64,000 nucleotides of DNA from Gracilariopsis chorda (GCA_003194525.1 NBIV01000308.1:28743-92742); one strand, 5' to 3'; numbered from the stretch's first letter, positions 1 to 10,866 are shown. Notes: generated from the letters alone by a model not told the origin. Numbers and translations are program-made.

Positions 1-57
1 AATGAACAGCCGAAAAGGCGCCATTAAAGTAGCAAATCGGAACCTCCGAAGAAGTAA

Positions 58-783
58 CAGAAAACCAGCCGCTCAGTTCACGACAGGCTCGGTCAGAAGG
101 GAAATTCTAGCACCCAAGAAACGAAGGGAAACAAGAGCACCTGGGACAAGCCGTGTTTAAACAAAGAATGCGACGGTATCCACCCTATCAGAAAATGTCC
201 CATCACGCCAAAAGAGATGCAGAACCAACTTGTGGATGAATTCTTTGGCAGCAAAAAGAAGCGCGACAAAAGCACCAAACTTGCTGCTCTCCGCTCCATG
301 CCTAACGGAGTCCCGAACGAGAAAAAAGGACGCTACGCAATCATGTTGAACGACGTGCACGCAATAGTTCTAGGAGATTCAGGCGCCGACATGTCTGCAA
401 TTCCGATTTCTGTATATAATGAAATCCGCCGAAAGCACCCAGAAACTCCGTTTCAACAGTTCGAGAAACCACTCGTACTCGAACCTGCGGTTAAAGTAAG
501 GAAACAAACTGGAGTTTCGACAGCCTCCAGAAAGACTAAATTGTCTTTAACAATCGTCCTGCCCAACACTGGCCTACCTGTCCGCATCAGAGATGTAGAA
601 TTCCTCATTTCAGACGAGGAAATGGCAGAGGTGCTCTTGCGAAGACCATTGCTCAAGGCCATGGGATTCGACCTTGCGAAGCACCTGCAAAAGGTAGGTG
701 GAGCGATCGACGGAAAATCCGAAAAAGAATTAAAGGCAAATACTATCCGGATCTTCTCCACATCCTTTAAGGGGCTGAGTTAG
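58..783 (+). pseudogene. gag: Gag C-terminus plus aspartic protease of the decayed Gypsy element
   Basis: One frame is open from base 58 to the stop at 781-783. It carries a zinc knuckle of C-X4-C-X3-H-X4-C spacing (first Cys codon at about 154) that would bind element RNA. A retropepsin-like domain follows, with a canonical Asp-Ser-Gly active site at about 376-384 and a later Leu-Leu-Arg-Arg-Pro stretch where the array family has Ile-Ile-Gly-Arg-Pro. Upstream, the same frame has stops at 25-27 and 55-57, so the N-terminal gag is broken or in another frame. The start is unknown; the Met at 217 lies after the knuckle and is not a plausible native start. Confidence 0.8.
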
Positions 784-784
784 A

Positions 785-3700
785 GCAATGCGGACGACGA
801 CCCAGTGAAGCCCCCGAGTGCCTACAAGCTGAATTTGGAACCGACTCCGAAGCCTTTATTCAGGAAGCAATGGATAAGGCAGTAGCCGACGCCAGAGAGA
901 ACGGATGTCAGCGAAAAGTTCAGAATCGCTGAAGTTGCTGCTGGAAAGGCACCGTGATTGTTTTAGGATCAAGCTCGGTCCAGAGCCCCTGGCGAAGGGA
1001 TGACCGTTTTCCAATAAGCTTAAGCCAAACGCCAAGCCCTTCCGTTGCGCGCAGCTTCGTTACGCTCCTAACCAGAGAGTCTTTATCTGGCACACGATAC
1101 AGCAGCTGAAGAAAATTGGAGCAGTCTACAAGAACCCCGGGGCGCGTTGGGCTAGTCCTGCACTTGCCGTACCAAAACCCGGAACAGATAAACTCCGATT
1201 CACAGTCGACCTCCGAGGGACAAACGCAAGGACGATTCCGCTACAATCATCAATGCCACACCTGGAGTCACTGCTTCAGGACTGCAGCGAGATCGAATGT
1301 TTCGCAAACATCGACTTCACGCACGGCTACTGGCAAATCCTTCTAGACGCCAAGTCCCAGGAGATCATGGCAATACAAACTCCAGACGGAGTCTACTGCC
1401 CAACGCGGATCCTCCAGGGTGGAACGGACTCTGGTAATCATTTTCAATCCGTCACCAGCGAACACTTCACCGAGAAGGTGAAGCGCATGATACAGTGGTT
1501 GGATGATTTTCTAAAGAAGATGAGCTGGAAGACATCGAAGCGTTTCTTAAAGTATGCAACGAAGTTGGTTTCAAGGTCAACCCAGCCAAGTCTTGCTTCT
1601 ATTGCAAGGAAGTTAGGTTTTGCCGTCGTATCATATCCAAAGATGGAGTTCGCTTCAATCCACGCAATATCGACGCCTTGCTTCAGATGCGGAAACCCAA
1701 GATGGGTAGCGAACTTCAACAGCTTATCTGCGCCGCGAATTGGATGAGAACCTCGATCCCGAACTTTTCGAAGATAATCCAACTGCTTCATAACCTGCTC
1801 GAAGACGCGTACAAGAAGGCCGGCAAAAGGACCAAGAAAGCAGTGGAAAAGATACGCATTAGCGACTCATGGGGGACCGATCACGCTGCTGCATTTGAGA
1901 AAGTGGTATCACAACTGGCCGCAGCTACTAGAATTTCACTTGCGAAAAACGGTCACCAGGTTTGTTTGTTCATCAACGCCTCTGACTCTCACTGGTCTGC
2001 TATCCTCACGCAATCCCCTACCGGGGACGAGTCTAAGCCAGTGGACGAACAGCAGCATGAGCCTACGTACTTCCTCTCGTGCGCATTCAAGGGATCCTCA
2101 GAGCGATGGAGCGTCACGGAGAAAAAGAATTATGCCATTGTCGAAGCAATGTGTCGTATGAACTACTTGACAGCCGGAAGAACTACATCTATCTACACAG
2201 ACCACGCAAATCTGGTTTATATATACGATCCATACGGTCAAGACCCCAGTATCGCACGGCACACGGCGAATAAGCTTATGCGCTGGGCCTTGAAGTCGGG
2301 CGCGTTTCGGTACATTATCGAACATGTCCCAGGAGAGAAGAACGTCTGGGCAGACATATTGACCAGATGGGCCGTGCAGCCAAAGAATATCGTGACTCCA
2401 ACAGGAGTAGGAAAACTCTGTGCGCTAATGGTCGTACCAATGAACCCCACTCTCATCGACAAACTCGACTGGCCCACGCAGCAGGATATCAAAAAGTCGC
2501 AGGTCTCCCACTCCATGGAAGCTCCTACAGCACTCTCCAAGATATTTAGGCCCTGGAAGTGCCGTGCTGGAAAAATCTGGATCCCCGAGTCCGATTCCCA
2601 TCTCCGCCTTCGCATCTTGGTTGCAGCGCACACTGGGCGAGGAGGACACCGCGCATACGAGCGAACGAAGGCATCAATTGCCGAGCTGTTCTCGTGGAAA
2701 AATCTCACAAAGAACGTCCATCAGTTTGTCGGATCCTGTTTCCACTGCATAGCAACGGAGTCGGGCTCGGTGGTACCGAGACCCCTTGGTCATGCTCTAC
2801 ACGCCAGCAAGCCAAACGAGATGATCCATTTTGACTACTGCTTCATGAATAAGGGAGATGGAGATTTACTCTATGTTTTGATCATTAATGATGACCTTTC
2901 CGGATATTCATGGTTAAAGGCTACCACTGAAGCCGACGCGGACACTACAGCTGCGACATTTTTGGACTGGCACCCCTCCTTCATCGTATCAAGGTGCTGG
3001 ATATCGGACCAGGGTAGTCATTTCAAAACTAAGCTTATGGAACGAGTCTCAGAAGCCCTGAAGGCCCAACATCATTTTACATTACCCTATTGCCCGTGGA
3101 GCAACGGATCCGTAGAAGTCGTATGCCGCGGGCTATTGAGAACAACACGTGCTTTACTTCTGAATTCCAACTCCCACATACCGCTTGGGCGTCCGTGCTG
3201 CCCATCATTCAGTCCGCTCTCAACAATGCCCCAACTCGAAGATTGAACGGAAACTGTCCGCTAGCGGTTTTCACCAGCCTCCCTAGAGATTCTCCACTGA
3301 ATGCCGTTGTCAGAAAAAATAATGTAAAAGCCGTGGATAATCTCGACGTGGAAATACGAAAAGCAGTTTTGGACGTAGAAAAGTTACAAAACTCTCTCTC
3401 TAAGTTGCATAGGGAGTGCGCCGAGCGATCAAAGAAGCAGAGAAATTCTTCAGTCGACTCCCACAACTGTAAGATAGGCATCCGTCCCATCAACTTTGTC
3501 GAACGAGATTTCGTCCTCCGCGGTGTCCTGAAAAGGGATACCGGACACAAGCCAAACCTGAAGTGGTTTTGGCCCTTTCGCATCACGCTTTGTCGGGACA
3601 ATTACGTTTTTGAGGTTGAGCCTACTCACGAGCAAGAAGGAATGGGTACATGGGGGCAGGCTGAAATTCTTCTGCAAAAACGATTTCGAAGTCACTCAGG

Positions 3701-3954
3701 AGATCAGAGACCATCTCGCCTACCAAGCAAACGAATTGCTGACGATCGAGGAGTTTCAGGATATTCGAAGAAAGGACAGCGTACTGCAACTACTCGTGAA
3801 ATGGAAGGGTTTCAGCGATCACGAGACAGATTGGGTCTCCCTAGACTCCCTACAGCAAGACGTACCTGTCTTGTCGAAAGAGTATATTGAAGAACTACCC
3901 ACATCAGGGACGCAACGACAACGCCGAATCGCCCGAAACATCGACATTGAATAA
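785..3954 (+). pseudogene. pol: Pol polyprotein (RT, RNase H, integrase, chromodomain), frameshifted
   Basis: Pieces in three frames make up one decayed pol. A stretch near 864-905 matches the acidic Gag-PR tail of the array family. RT runs from about 926 to 1513 with the motif-A Asp in an Ile-Asp-Phe-Thr-His-Gly context and Trp-Leu-Asp-Asp as motif C. A frame change near 1513 leads to a long open stretch (to 3246) with the rest of RT, RNase H (Asn-Ala-Ser where Asp-Ala-Ser is usual, and a Tyr-Thr-Asp-His motif), and integrase with a normal His-X5-His...Cys-X2-Cys finger and Ser-Asp-Gln-Gly core. Frame changes near 3170 and 3630 lead to a C-terminal chromodomain (about 3730-3900) with Trp-Lys-Gly-Phe and Asp-Trp-Val motifs. 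RNase H with Asn at the first acidic position suggests lost activity. Confidence 0.85.
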
Positions 3955-3970
3955 CCGAATTAGACATCAG

Positions 3971-3982
3971 ATTATGGGGGAC
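3971..3982 (+). other. Probable polypurine tract
   Basis: A short purine-rich run (ATTATGGGGGAC) sits directly before the TGTTGG that opens the probable 3' LTR. In this family such a tract primes plus-strand DNA synthesis. Assigned by position and composition only. Confidence 0.5.
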
Positions 3983-4347
3983 TGTTGGTCTATCGAGCGA
4001 ATCAAAACGTTGCCGGAAGTCAAGAGACCTATATTAGGAAGCTAGTGTTTCCTTTTCGGGGTGTGGAATTCAGATAGTTCAAATTCAATCTAGCGCTAAC
4101 TGTGCAACCTACGCAGTAGTAGGTGGAACCTAGTAGTTTCCGCGGGACGCAGCCCACGCAACAAGTGACGACGAGTTCTGCGCGAGTTACAGCGCAGAAT
4201 AAAAGCCCGACCTCCAGGTGCAGGTGCCTGGAGGACGGAGGCAACCTCGGATAGTCTTCTGAGGACTTGTGCCTGTTCCCTGTGCCGTTCTAGCGCTACG
4301 CGAGTCTACTGTCGGCTATCTTTTCTGCGCAGCGTACCGGATCAACA
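3983..4347 (+). repeat. Probable 3' LTR of the decayed element
   Basis: The stretch starts TGTTG just after the polypurine tract and the most natural end is CAACA at 4343-4347, giving about 365 bp with 5-bp inverted ends. It holds a TATA-like AATAAAAG at about 4198-4205 and, directly after, a hairpin at 4211-4234. The partner LTR is outside the window, so the right boundary is unproven. Confidence 0.45.
4211..4234 (+). repeat. Hairpin just downstream of the LTR TATA-like box
   Basis: CCTCCAGG and CCTGGAGG form a perfect 8-bp stem around an 8-base loop. It lies 6-30 bases after the TATA-like AATAAAAG, so it would fall at or near the transcript start (R region) if that box is used. Confidence 0.5.
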
Positions 4348-4749
4348 AGAACTTACTGCTACAGCAAGGATTTGTGTCGGTGCTAGCTAGCATCGTTTCT
4401 TGCCCGTAAGTTCCTGTGAACCATTGGACCGGCGTCCATTGTCAGAGCTCATCAGGTGTGGTTTGTTGACGAAAGAATACCTCTCTCTTAATCAGGCTTT
4501 CCCGAATACTACGGGAACTGGTTCTCGCAAACTACTCGTTCTCTATCGTTCTGGCTGCGTCTATCGCGAAGTAATGGATTATTGCGCTCTTTCGGTTAAC
4601 TAACTTGTGAAGTAGATTTTTGAATTTAGATAGTCGAATACGCAGAACTTATCCTGTTCACTGAGTACTAGGAGGTTCTCACTGCTCCTCCCTGAAAGGC
4701 TGGGTGGGAATTTTTCGCGAAGAAGATGGTAGAGTCGGAGTTAGAAACT

Positions 4750-5040
4750 CAAGCTGCTTTCGGAGCGATGAGAAAGCCAAGATCGCGAATGTCCAGAAGG
4801 AGGAGGATCGTCGCGCTATTGTCCTCATACCGAGGGAGGCGTTTGACCTTCCAACTCAGCCGCACTGACACCTACGACCCAGCAAACTGCAGTGCAACAA
4901 GAAATCTTCTTCTGCATTCCTAGAAATTCTTTTTTCGAGGGAACCGTGGAAGTACATTTAGTTGGGCCAATTAAGGTTGCGAACTGCTATGAGATGTTTT
5001 CGGTCGTTTACGGAAGTCGAATAAGCTTACTTGATCTAGT
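4750..5040 (+). repeat. Diverged direct duplicate, copy A
   Basis: This resembles 5390-5700. Both contain a related stretch near 4820-4870 and 5400-5455 and a better one at about 4940-5000 and 5547-5607, where both translate as Gly-Thr-x-Glu-Val-x-Leu-x-x-Pro-Ile. In copy A the frame stays open to a stop at about 5055. It may be a remnant of a duplicated coding exon or of an unknown repeat. Confidence 0.35.
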
Positions 5041-5389
5041 AGAGATACAACCATGAAAGATGGATTAAATAGAATAGTAGAGATGGGACTGCAACACCAG
5101 GCTTTCAAAAGGTAGAGGCTCTAAATCTCACAAACAATGTCGGCCATGACCCACATAAGTCGCATTTCGGGGGTAGTGGGTATGGTGTGAAGGAGTGCTG
5201 CAACGCATTAAAGTTCAGAAGCGAGAAGGGTTCAAGCAACATAACATGGTCTTTAGGACTATGCGTGTAATGTAGAGTGAATAGGTGATAAGTACTTTGT
5301 TAGTGTTCATTTATTACGAACACATTGCGATGTGAGTAAATAAAGCCGCGCCTGCCTCAACTCTGGAGAAAGGGGATAGAACTGACACG

Positions 5390-5700
5390 AAAGAAGCACA
5401 ATTCCATTTCTAGTTCCTCGCGAGGCGCAACACTTCCGATCCAACACAACTAAAGGTTTTACCCCAATTTCTCTCCAGGCACCCCCAATACTCTGCGGGG
5501 CACGTGTGTCGTAAATCTTGACTTCAAAAAGGTGAAAGGAATAGGTTTTTAAGGGCACCGCAGAAGTGGATTTATTTGAGCCAATTTCGCTTATGAAGAG
5601 CTACAGGACGTCTGGCCGACGCTACTCTGGCAGAGGCGATCTTCGTTGTTGTTCTCTTGATCAACTACGGTATCGATCGTGTTCGATATATGATATCCTG
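5390..5700 (+). repeat. Diverged direct duplicate, copy B
   Basis: Second copy of the segment at 4750-5040, offset by roughly 600 bp. It reads open from about 5545 to a stop near 5700 in the frame that matches copy A. Similarity was judged by eye and is patchy. Confidence 0.35.
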
Positions 5701-5852
5701 TAGCACTTCAAGTTACCCGCCCACCACTCCCGGGAGCAGGATGTATCCTCTGGATCATCCTGTAGGATCACAGTTCTGCTGAGATGTTGGTGATGGTTTG
5801 TTAACCTCCACCTCGCCCCGCGGTTCAAATATATGATATTTCCTTCGCCCCA

Positions 5853-5879
5853 CAGTTCAAATATGTGATATTTGAACTG
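5853..5879. repeat. Perfect inverted repeat, 12-bp stem and 3-base loop
   Basis: CAGTTCAAATAT and ATATTTGAACTG flank GTG. A near copy of the left arm lies at about 5821-5840 and a partial arm (TTTGAACTG) at about 5890-5899, so this is a cluster of the same dyad. It could be a protein-binding site or a remnant of a small inverted-repeat element. Confidence 0.6.
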
Positions 5880-7628
5880 CCCCGAAAATTTTTGAACTGT
5901 ACAAGTGAGATAAGTTATTTAAACACCTCTTCTTACTGAACCGAATCGACACGAAATTCTTAGCACACGTATGCCTGTATGTGCTTCCTGTCTATGGAAG
6001 ACGGCAGGGGGCTTCATGTATGCTTTGGTGCTAAAAAAAGTGTTGCGCTATGCTCTTATTACTCACAACAAAGGACGGTAGCTAAATCACGTTTCTTAGC
6101 GTGAGGAAACAAGGGGGGTGTTCATACAAAACGGGAAACTTTACAAACGCAAACGAAGCTTGGTGTGGCAAATCGCATGACGGAAATGGGGGATGTGAAT
6201 ATGCGTGGTTACACACGGTGCGTGTTTGGGATATTTGACATATGACCTAGACTGACGCTACCATGTAAACATTTCACTTCGAGCACTTCCAATTCAGTCG
6301 GCAATTGACCGCGGGCTGTCTTTTTATTTCAAAAGCGCAAGTTCAACGTGAGGACGCCGTGAGAAAGTGCGACACAAAGCTCTTCTCGCTATATTGACAA
6401 TCATTCCGCGAGATTTTTTACAGCGCAGAGTGCATCCTACTCAAAAGCTATGGAAATGAATCACGGGTTTTACTGCCATCCAGTGTTTGAATGTGCTCTC
6501 GAGATAGAAAGTTCTTCTTACAAAACTCGCTCCCTGGCCTACAAACCGCGATATGATACTGCAACTGGCGCTGCGAAGGACTTGGTTCCTTGCTACTTTC
6601 AGTATAGGTTATCATTGCGATCAGTGCGCTGGTTGAACATCACGCTTTAGCTACTCGGTACCATTTGGTTGTATTTGCAGCAAATATAAAACATGAACAC
6701 GTATGACAACTACTAATGAAAATTTTATACTTTGTTGGCTTTACCTTTTTTCATATTGTACGTACGTATCGTGTTTGAATTCGTAATGTAAATGCATTCA
6801 CGATTACTCCCGACCGTTAACTTACACAATGCGAGCGCGCAACATAAACGCGACAAAAAAAAGTTGAAAAAGCAGTTTCTGTTTCTGGCATGAAAACGAG
6901 TTTGTGCCGACTGCACAACTGGATGTAAACCGTGTAGTCTCTCATCCAGCTGCCACGCTCATGTAGGGTTGTTTCGTAATTTCCAGGGAGTACGCATTTA
7001 CTTGTACGTTTAAGAAAAGGCTAAATGTAGCAATTCAATGGGTGACAGCTTGCAGAATTCATCCACTCCGAAAAGCTAAGATGGGACTTTTGAAGGGGGG
7101 ACATTTTCAAAGCACCCATCCAACCCTCGAAATATTTAATTGTCACCCTCCAAATGATCAAGCTTTTCCTGTGTCTCCCTCTTAGGTGGCGAAATTTGTC
7201 AGGCGTCAATCCTCAAAATCTCCCTTAAGAAAATGGCAATGGCTTGAGTTTGCTGATGAAAACTCCACTTAACGTACAACCAAACGCGCCAATCACAGCG
7301 CCGCGCCGAGTCCGCGCCCCAACCACCTGTCCACGCGGCGCCGCGCTTGCAATGTGCTCGCGCCGTCACCACCGGTCGTTCTCGTCGCTTGTAAACTATC
7401 CGCGAACGGCTCATGCAACGGCCGTTGCAAACGCGCCGGGCGCTTAGCTGTCGCCGTCCCGTCAGCTGCATCCCTGTGCGCGCGTCCGCGCGCTGCACCG
7501 CCACCCCTCTCCCCCTGCGCGGCCAGCTGCGCCGCCCCCTCGCAGAGCGCTGCGCTCGGGGCGAGCGCCCGTTTTCAGGACAGCTCAACCGCAAAGCTCC
7601 GTCCGCTTGCCGTGCCATTGGGCCCTCC

Positions 7629-7629
<1 letters not shown>

Positions 7630-7688
<59 letters not shown>
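7630..7688. repeat. Poly-C tract of 59 bases
   Basis: An uninterrupted run of 59 C residues lies 278 bp upstream of the ammonium transporter start codon and about 80 bp upstream of its TATA box, in a generally C-rich stretch (7490-7860). The complementary strand is poly-G. The exact length is likely to be variable and prone to sequencing error. Confidence 0.85.
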
Positions 7689-7691
<3 letters not shown>

Positions 7692-7765
7692 CCCCGCGCG
7701 AGCTCGCGTAACAACTCTTTTCGTGCCAGCCTTCACTTGCGTGCTACGCCCATCCCCAGTTTGCA

Positions 7766-7771
7766 TATAAA
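7766..7771 (+). promoter_or_regulatory. Candidate TATA box of the ammonium transporter gene
   Basis: TATAAA within GCATATAAAAAAGC lies 195 bp before the start codon at 7966. The leader between them is pyrimidine-rich and ends in an A-rich stretch with 12 consecutive A just before the ATG. Confidence 0.5.
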
Positions 7772-7965
7772 AAAGCACCCAAGTGCTAGCAGTTCATGTG
7801 CTCCTTTCTGCCGCCCACACCCCTCCTTCCCCCCACCCCCCGCCCCCCCTCCCTTCCCTTCCTCCACAAAGGAGAGAGTGCCGCATTCTTCCATCCGTCC
7901 ATTCTTGCATTTGTCAAAAACAACCGCCGTACCAAATAGCAAAAAAAAAAAACAAATAACCAACA

Positions 7966-9312
7966 ATGGTGGACATTGAAACTCTCATTCCGGGCGGACG
8001 CCTGGACGGATCCGTGCTCGTCGATATTCTTTCCGACCACAAAGGGGCTCTTGACAACATGTTTGTTCTGTTCTCCGGATATCTTGTCTTCCTCATGCAA
8101 TGTGGTTTCGCCATGCTGACGGCCGGGTCTGTTCGCACAAAGAACACCAAGAACGTCCTTTTGAAGAACCTTCTCGATGCCTGCGTCGGAGCCCTGGCCT
8201 ATTACCTCTTCGGATGGGCGTTTGCCTACGGCCCGGGCGGCAACGCTTTCATTGGAATCGGAAACTTTGCTCTGTCCAGTTACAAGGGTGAGCCGTTCAC
8301 AGACTTCACCGGATTCTTCTTCCAGTGGGCCTTTGCTGCTACCGCCGCCACTATCGTGTCTGGATCCGTCGCTGAGAGAACTTCCTTCTACGCCTACATT
8401 GGCTATGCGTTCTTCCTCACCTCGTTCGTGTACCCGGTCGTGTCGCATTGGGTCTGGGGCGGCGGTTTCCTCTCCACTATTATTGGAGGCATGGTTGACT
8501 TTGCCGGATGCTCTGTCGTTCACATGGTGGGTGGAATTGCGGGTCTTGCCGGTGCCGCTATTGTCGGACCGCGTATGGGTCGTTTCGGAGATGACGGTAA
8601 GCCCAACCCCATGCCGGGTCACTCCGCCACTCTTTGCACCTTGGGAACCTTCCTTCTGTGGTTCGGATGGTACGGATTCAACCCTGGATCCGCCTTGGGC
8701 GTTACTGGAGGTGCCTTCAACCAGGTCCAGCGTTGTGCCGTCACGACCACCATCGCCGGCGCCACTGGGGGCATTGTTACCTTGATCATTAAGAAGGCTT
8801 TGGACCATACTTTCGACCTTCTGGCTGTTCTGAATGGAGTGCTTGCTGGACTTGTGGCTATCACTGCCTCATGTGCCTTTGTCGACGCGTGGGCCGCTGT
8901 GATCATTGGCGCCGTTGGGGCCGTGGTGTACATTCTTGCCGCTATGCTTCTTCTCAAGCTGAAGATTGACGATCCTTTGGAAGCTTTCCCGATTCATGGA
9001 GCCACCGGATTCTGGGGCTGCATTGCCGGTGGAATTTTCAACCGTCACGGTTCTGAGGGACTCGTCGCCGGAAATGGACAGCTCTTGCTCGCCAACTTCG
9101 TCGGATGTCTCATTATTACTGCCTGGGTGTTGGCTCTGATTGTGCCCTTCTTCATGGCTATGAAGATTGCTGGAATCTTGCGTGTGTCGCCGGAGGTTGA
9201 GGCTGATGGTAATGATGTGTCTAAGCATGGAGGCCCCGCTTATCCGGTGGATGCTATTACCAAGGCTGAGCAGGAAGCCGCTGATGAAATTGCTGCTGTC
9301 CAGGATGTATAA
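7966..9312 (+). CDS. AMT1: AMT1-type ammonium transporter (Amt/MEP/Rh superfamily)
   Basis: The 448-aa product belongs to the Amt family, trimeric membrane channels that move ammonium into the cell. The sequence shows 11 or so hydrophobic segments and the family signatures. These include Ala-Gly-Ser-Val-Arg-x-Lys-Asn near residues 53-60 and Gly-Ser-Val-Ala-Glu-Arg at 133-138. The pore twin histidines fit H186 (in Val-Val-His-Met-Val-Gly-Gly) and H344 (in Phe-Pro-Ile-His-Gly-Ala). The cytosolic tail keeps the allosteric motif Leu-Arg-x-Ser-Pro-Glu at 405-410 and His-Gly-Gly-Pro-Ala-Tyr at 421-426, with Ser419 where plant AMT1 proteins have the regulatory Thr. No intron is seen and length is normal. 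The start has a good context (AACAATGG). The coding strand has a strong G/C-ending codon bias, which creates a long antisense frame that I do not accept as a gene. Confidence 0.97.
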   Translation: MVDIETLIPGGRLDGSVLVDILSDHKGALDNMFVLFSGYLVFLMQCGFAMLTAGSVRTKNTKNVLLKNLLDACVGALAYYLFGWAFAYGPGGNAFIGIGNFALSSYKGEPFTDFTGFFFQWAFAATAATIVSGSVAERTSFYAYIGYAFFLTSFVYPVVSHWVWGGGFLSTIIGGMVDFAGCSVVHMVGGIAGLAGAAIVGPRMGRFGDDGKPNPMPGHSATLCTLGTFLLWFGWYGFNPGSALGVTGGAFNQVQRCAVTTTIAGATGGIVTLIIKKALDHTFDLLAVLNGVLAGLVAITASCAFVDAWAAVIIGAVGAVVYILAAMLLLKLKIDDPLEAFPIHGATGFWGCIAGGIFNRHGSEGLVAGNGQLLLANFVGCLIITAWVLALIVPFFMAMKIAGILRVSPEVEADGNDVSKHGGPAYPVDAITKAEQEAADEIAAVQDV

Positions 9313-10855
9313 GCCGCGTTTTCTTAGTTGGTTTCTTTCACTGGGCCCTTTCTCTTTCTGCGCACATGTTCCGTCGAGGCGCAACGATTGAATGCATGAT
9401 AATATAAAACAACACAATACATAGTCCGAAGCCATATTTTATCCACCTCTTGTCTCGGTTCCTCATTCTTTTACCTCAGTCGTGGAAAGTAGTGAGTTCC
9501 ATAAAGAACTCATTACCTTTTGTGATAGTTATGTGCATGCCAAAGTGTGCGCACCTACCAATCAATATAGGGGCAAAGGTTGTGCAACACTGCTGTGCGC
9601 AGTTGCTCTTCTTTCTTTCGTTTTTATGGGCACACATCACCTGATTACGTCATTGTGGTAGAATCTAACACTACAGGTGAGCTTTTCTTCGTCTAGCATG
9701 CTAAACTCTATGTACATAAAGCTCCTCGGAAAGAAAGATTTTCTCTGTCTCGTAGTACCAATCTCTATTCATGTCCCCGGAATGTAGCCGATGACTGCTG
9801 CTTGCTCTCACCTTGCAGCAGCCGTGTTGCGCTCACTATCTACTATTTCGGAACATGGAAAGATCAGCACCAAGCTTCTACGGGAGACCCGAGATCGGAT
9901 CCATTTCGTTCTGACGCGGCTCGCCTTTTCCATTCTTTTCTCTGCTAATCCTTCCCTTTCCACTAGAGGACGTCAGCTAAGGGGCACACCACGACAAGGC
10001 GGATTCCAATGTGCCTCGTTTTCGTCGTCTGCGCAGTTGCTCAATACAGGTAGGCCTGCGCAAGCACCGTGCGCCCCAGGGCCATGCCAAATACGATGGA
10101 GAAAAGCAAACCTGTCACGTGACAACGTAAAGAATACTATCCAACGAATTTTCTGCTAGTATCTGAATACTTTAGCTACACACGCCCACCTCCTTTTCTA
10201 TCCAACGCAACAGGCTACACACTGAATTTCAGTTCGTCTGTTACAAAAAGCAACGCAAACATTTATGACTCGGTCAACAAGACTGGACCCGCTGTGCCGT
10301 AGAAGAATTGTTTTTCTTCGAACCAGTTTGCCGTTTTCGAGCTCTTAGCTGTTATATAGAAACGGAACATATCTTTGGGTGACACAAAGAGCGCTTGAAT
10401 GGTGATTAGTCAGTTGCAGCGGCTTTAGCTGTGCCCGTGTAGCTACAACTCACGTTCTTCTTGCTCTCCATAGTGCTTTGGTAAGAATGCTATTGTTAGT
10501 AGTACTCAAATAGTTGTACTCCGTGAACTTCCAGCCAATTGAGCTGCGAGTGGCATATACTGGGCGCCTCCTGAAAGCGCAAATACACATATTCAGAAGG
10601 CTGATGTGTAAGAGTTATTGGATGCAGTTCCAGGAAGCCCAGGCCTCTTGATACCCTTTCCGTAAGCCTTGTTCTTCGCTGAGAGGAAGCACAACAAATA
10701 TCCCAAAAACAAATGAAGAAACACCTTTCCGTATTTGTGTTTTCAGGAGTACGCCCCACTACTGCGTTACAAGCAAAACAAAACTGAAGGCTATCCGGAA
10801 GGATAACAGGGGTTTAGGGTTACCATGCAAAAGCTTCCACAGCTTTGGCATGACC
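9313..10855. other. Intergenic region with no supported gene
   Basis: This follows the transporter stop and holds its 3' UTR; AATATAAAAC at about 9400 is a possible weak polyadenylation signal. A 122-codon ORF at 9791-10159 has a presequence-like N-terminus but no recognisable domain, and I do not accept it as a gene. Confidence 0.5.
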
Positions 10856-10866
10856 ATATATATATA
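10856..10866 (+). promoter_or_regulatory. Candidate TATA element of the acidic-tail gene
   Basis: An ATATATATATA run lies about 210 bp upstream of the ATG at 11075. It is the only TATA-like sequence near the gene; assigned by position. Confidence 0.35.

Larger units (their letters stand above)
1..4347 (+). mobile_element. Decayed Ty3/Gypsy chromodomain LTR retrotransposon, left-truncated by the window
   Basis: Reading rightwards the region shows, in Gypsy order, a gag zinc knuckle, an aspartic protease, reverse transcriptase, RNase H, integrase and a C-terminal chromodomain, then a purine-rich tract and a probable LTR. The 5' LTR and most of gag lie outside the window. Coding is broken by stops at 25-27, 55-57 and 781-783 and by frame changes between about 785 and 925 and near 1513, 3170 and 3630, so it is not autonomous. 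It is related to, but clearly diverged from, the array family at 18143-63999: both share the same zinc-knuckle spacing and the Trp-Leu-Asp-Asp RT motif, but the LTRs do not look alike and the orientation is opposite. Confidence 0.93.
4348..7629. other. Intergenic region with no supported gene
   Basis: No long frame with recognisable homology is present. It contains two diverged direct copies of a segment of a few hundred bases (about 4750-5040 and 5390-5700), a strong palindrome (5853-5879), and AT-rich stretches. Short ORFs here (up to about 80 codons) have no signal peptide, domain or codon pattern that I can support. Confidence 0.6.

Noticed and set aside
7199-7770. Frames with poly-Gly or poly-Pro across the poly-C run
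   Set aside because: They exist only because the 59-base homopolymer is open in all frames; no start context or domain supports them.
7786-8808. Long open frame antisense to the ammonium transporter
   Set aside because: It is a by-product of the strong codon bias of the transporter gene; the translation shows no domain and the sense strand is a clear AMT1.
9791-10159. 122-codon ORF with a presequence-like N-terminus
   Set aside because: Could be a first exon (a CAGGTAGG lies at about 10047), but no following exon or domain could be recognised.
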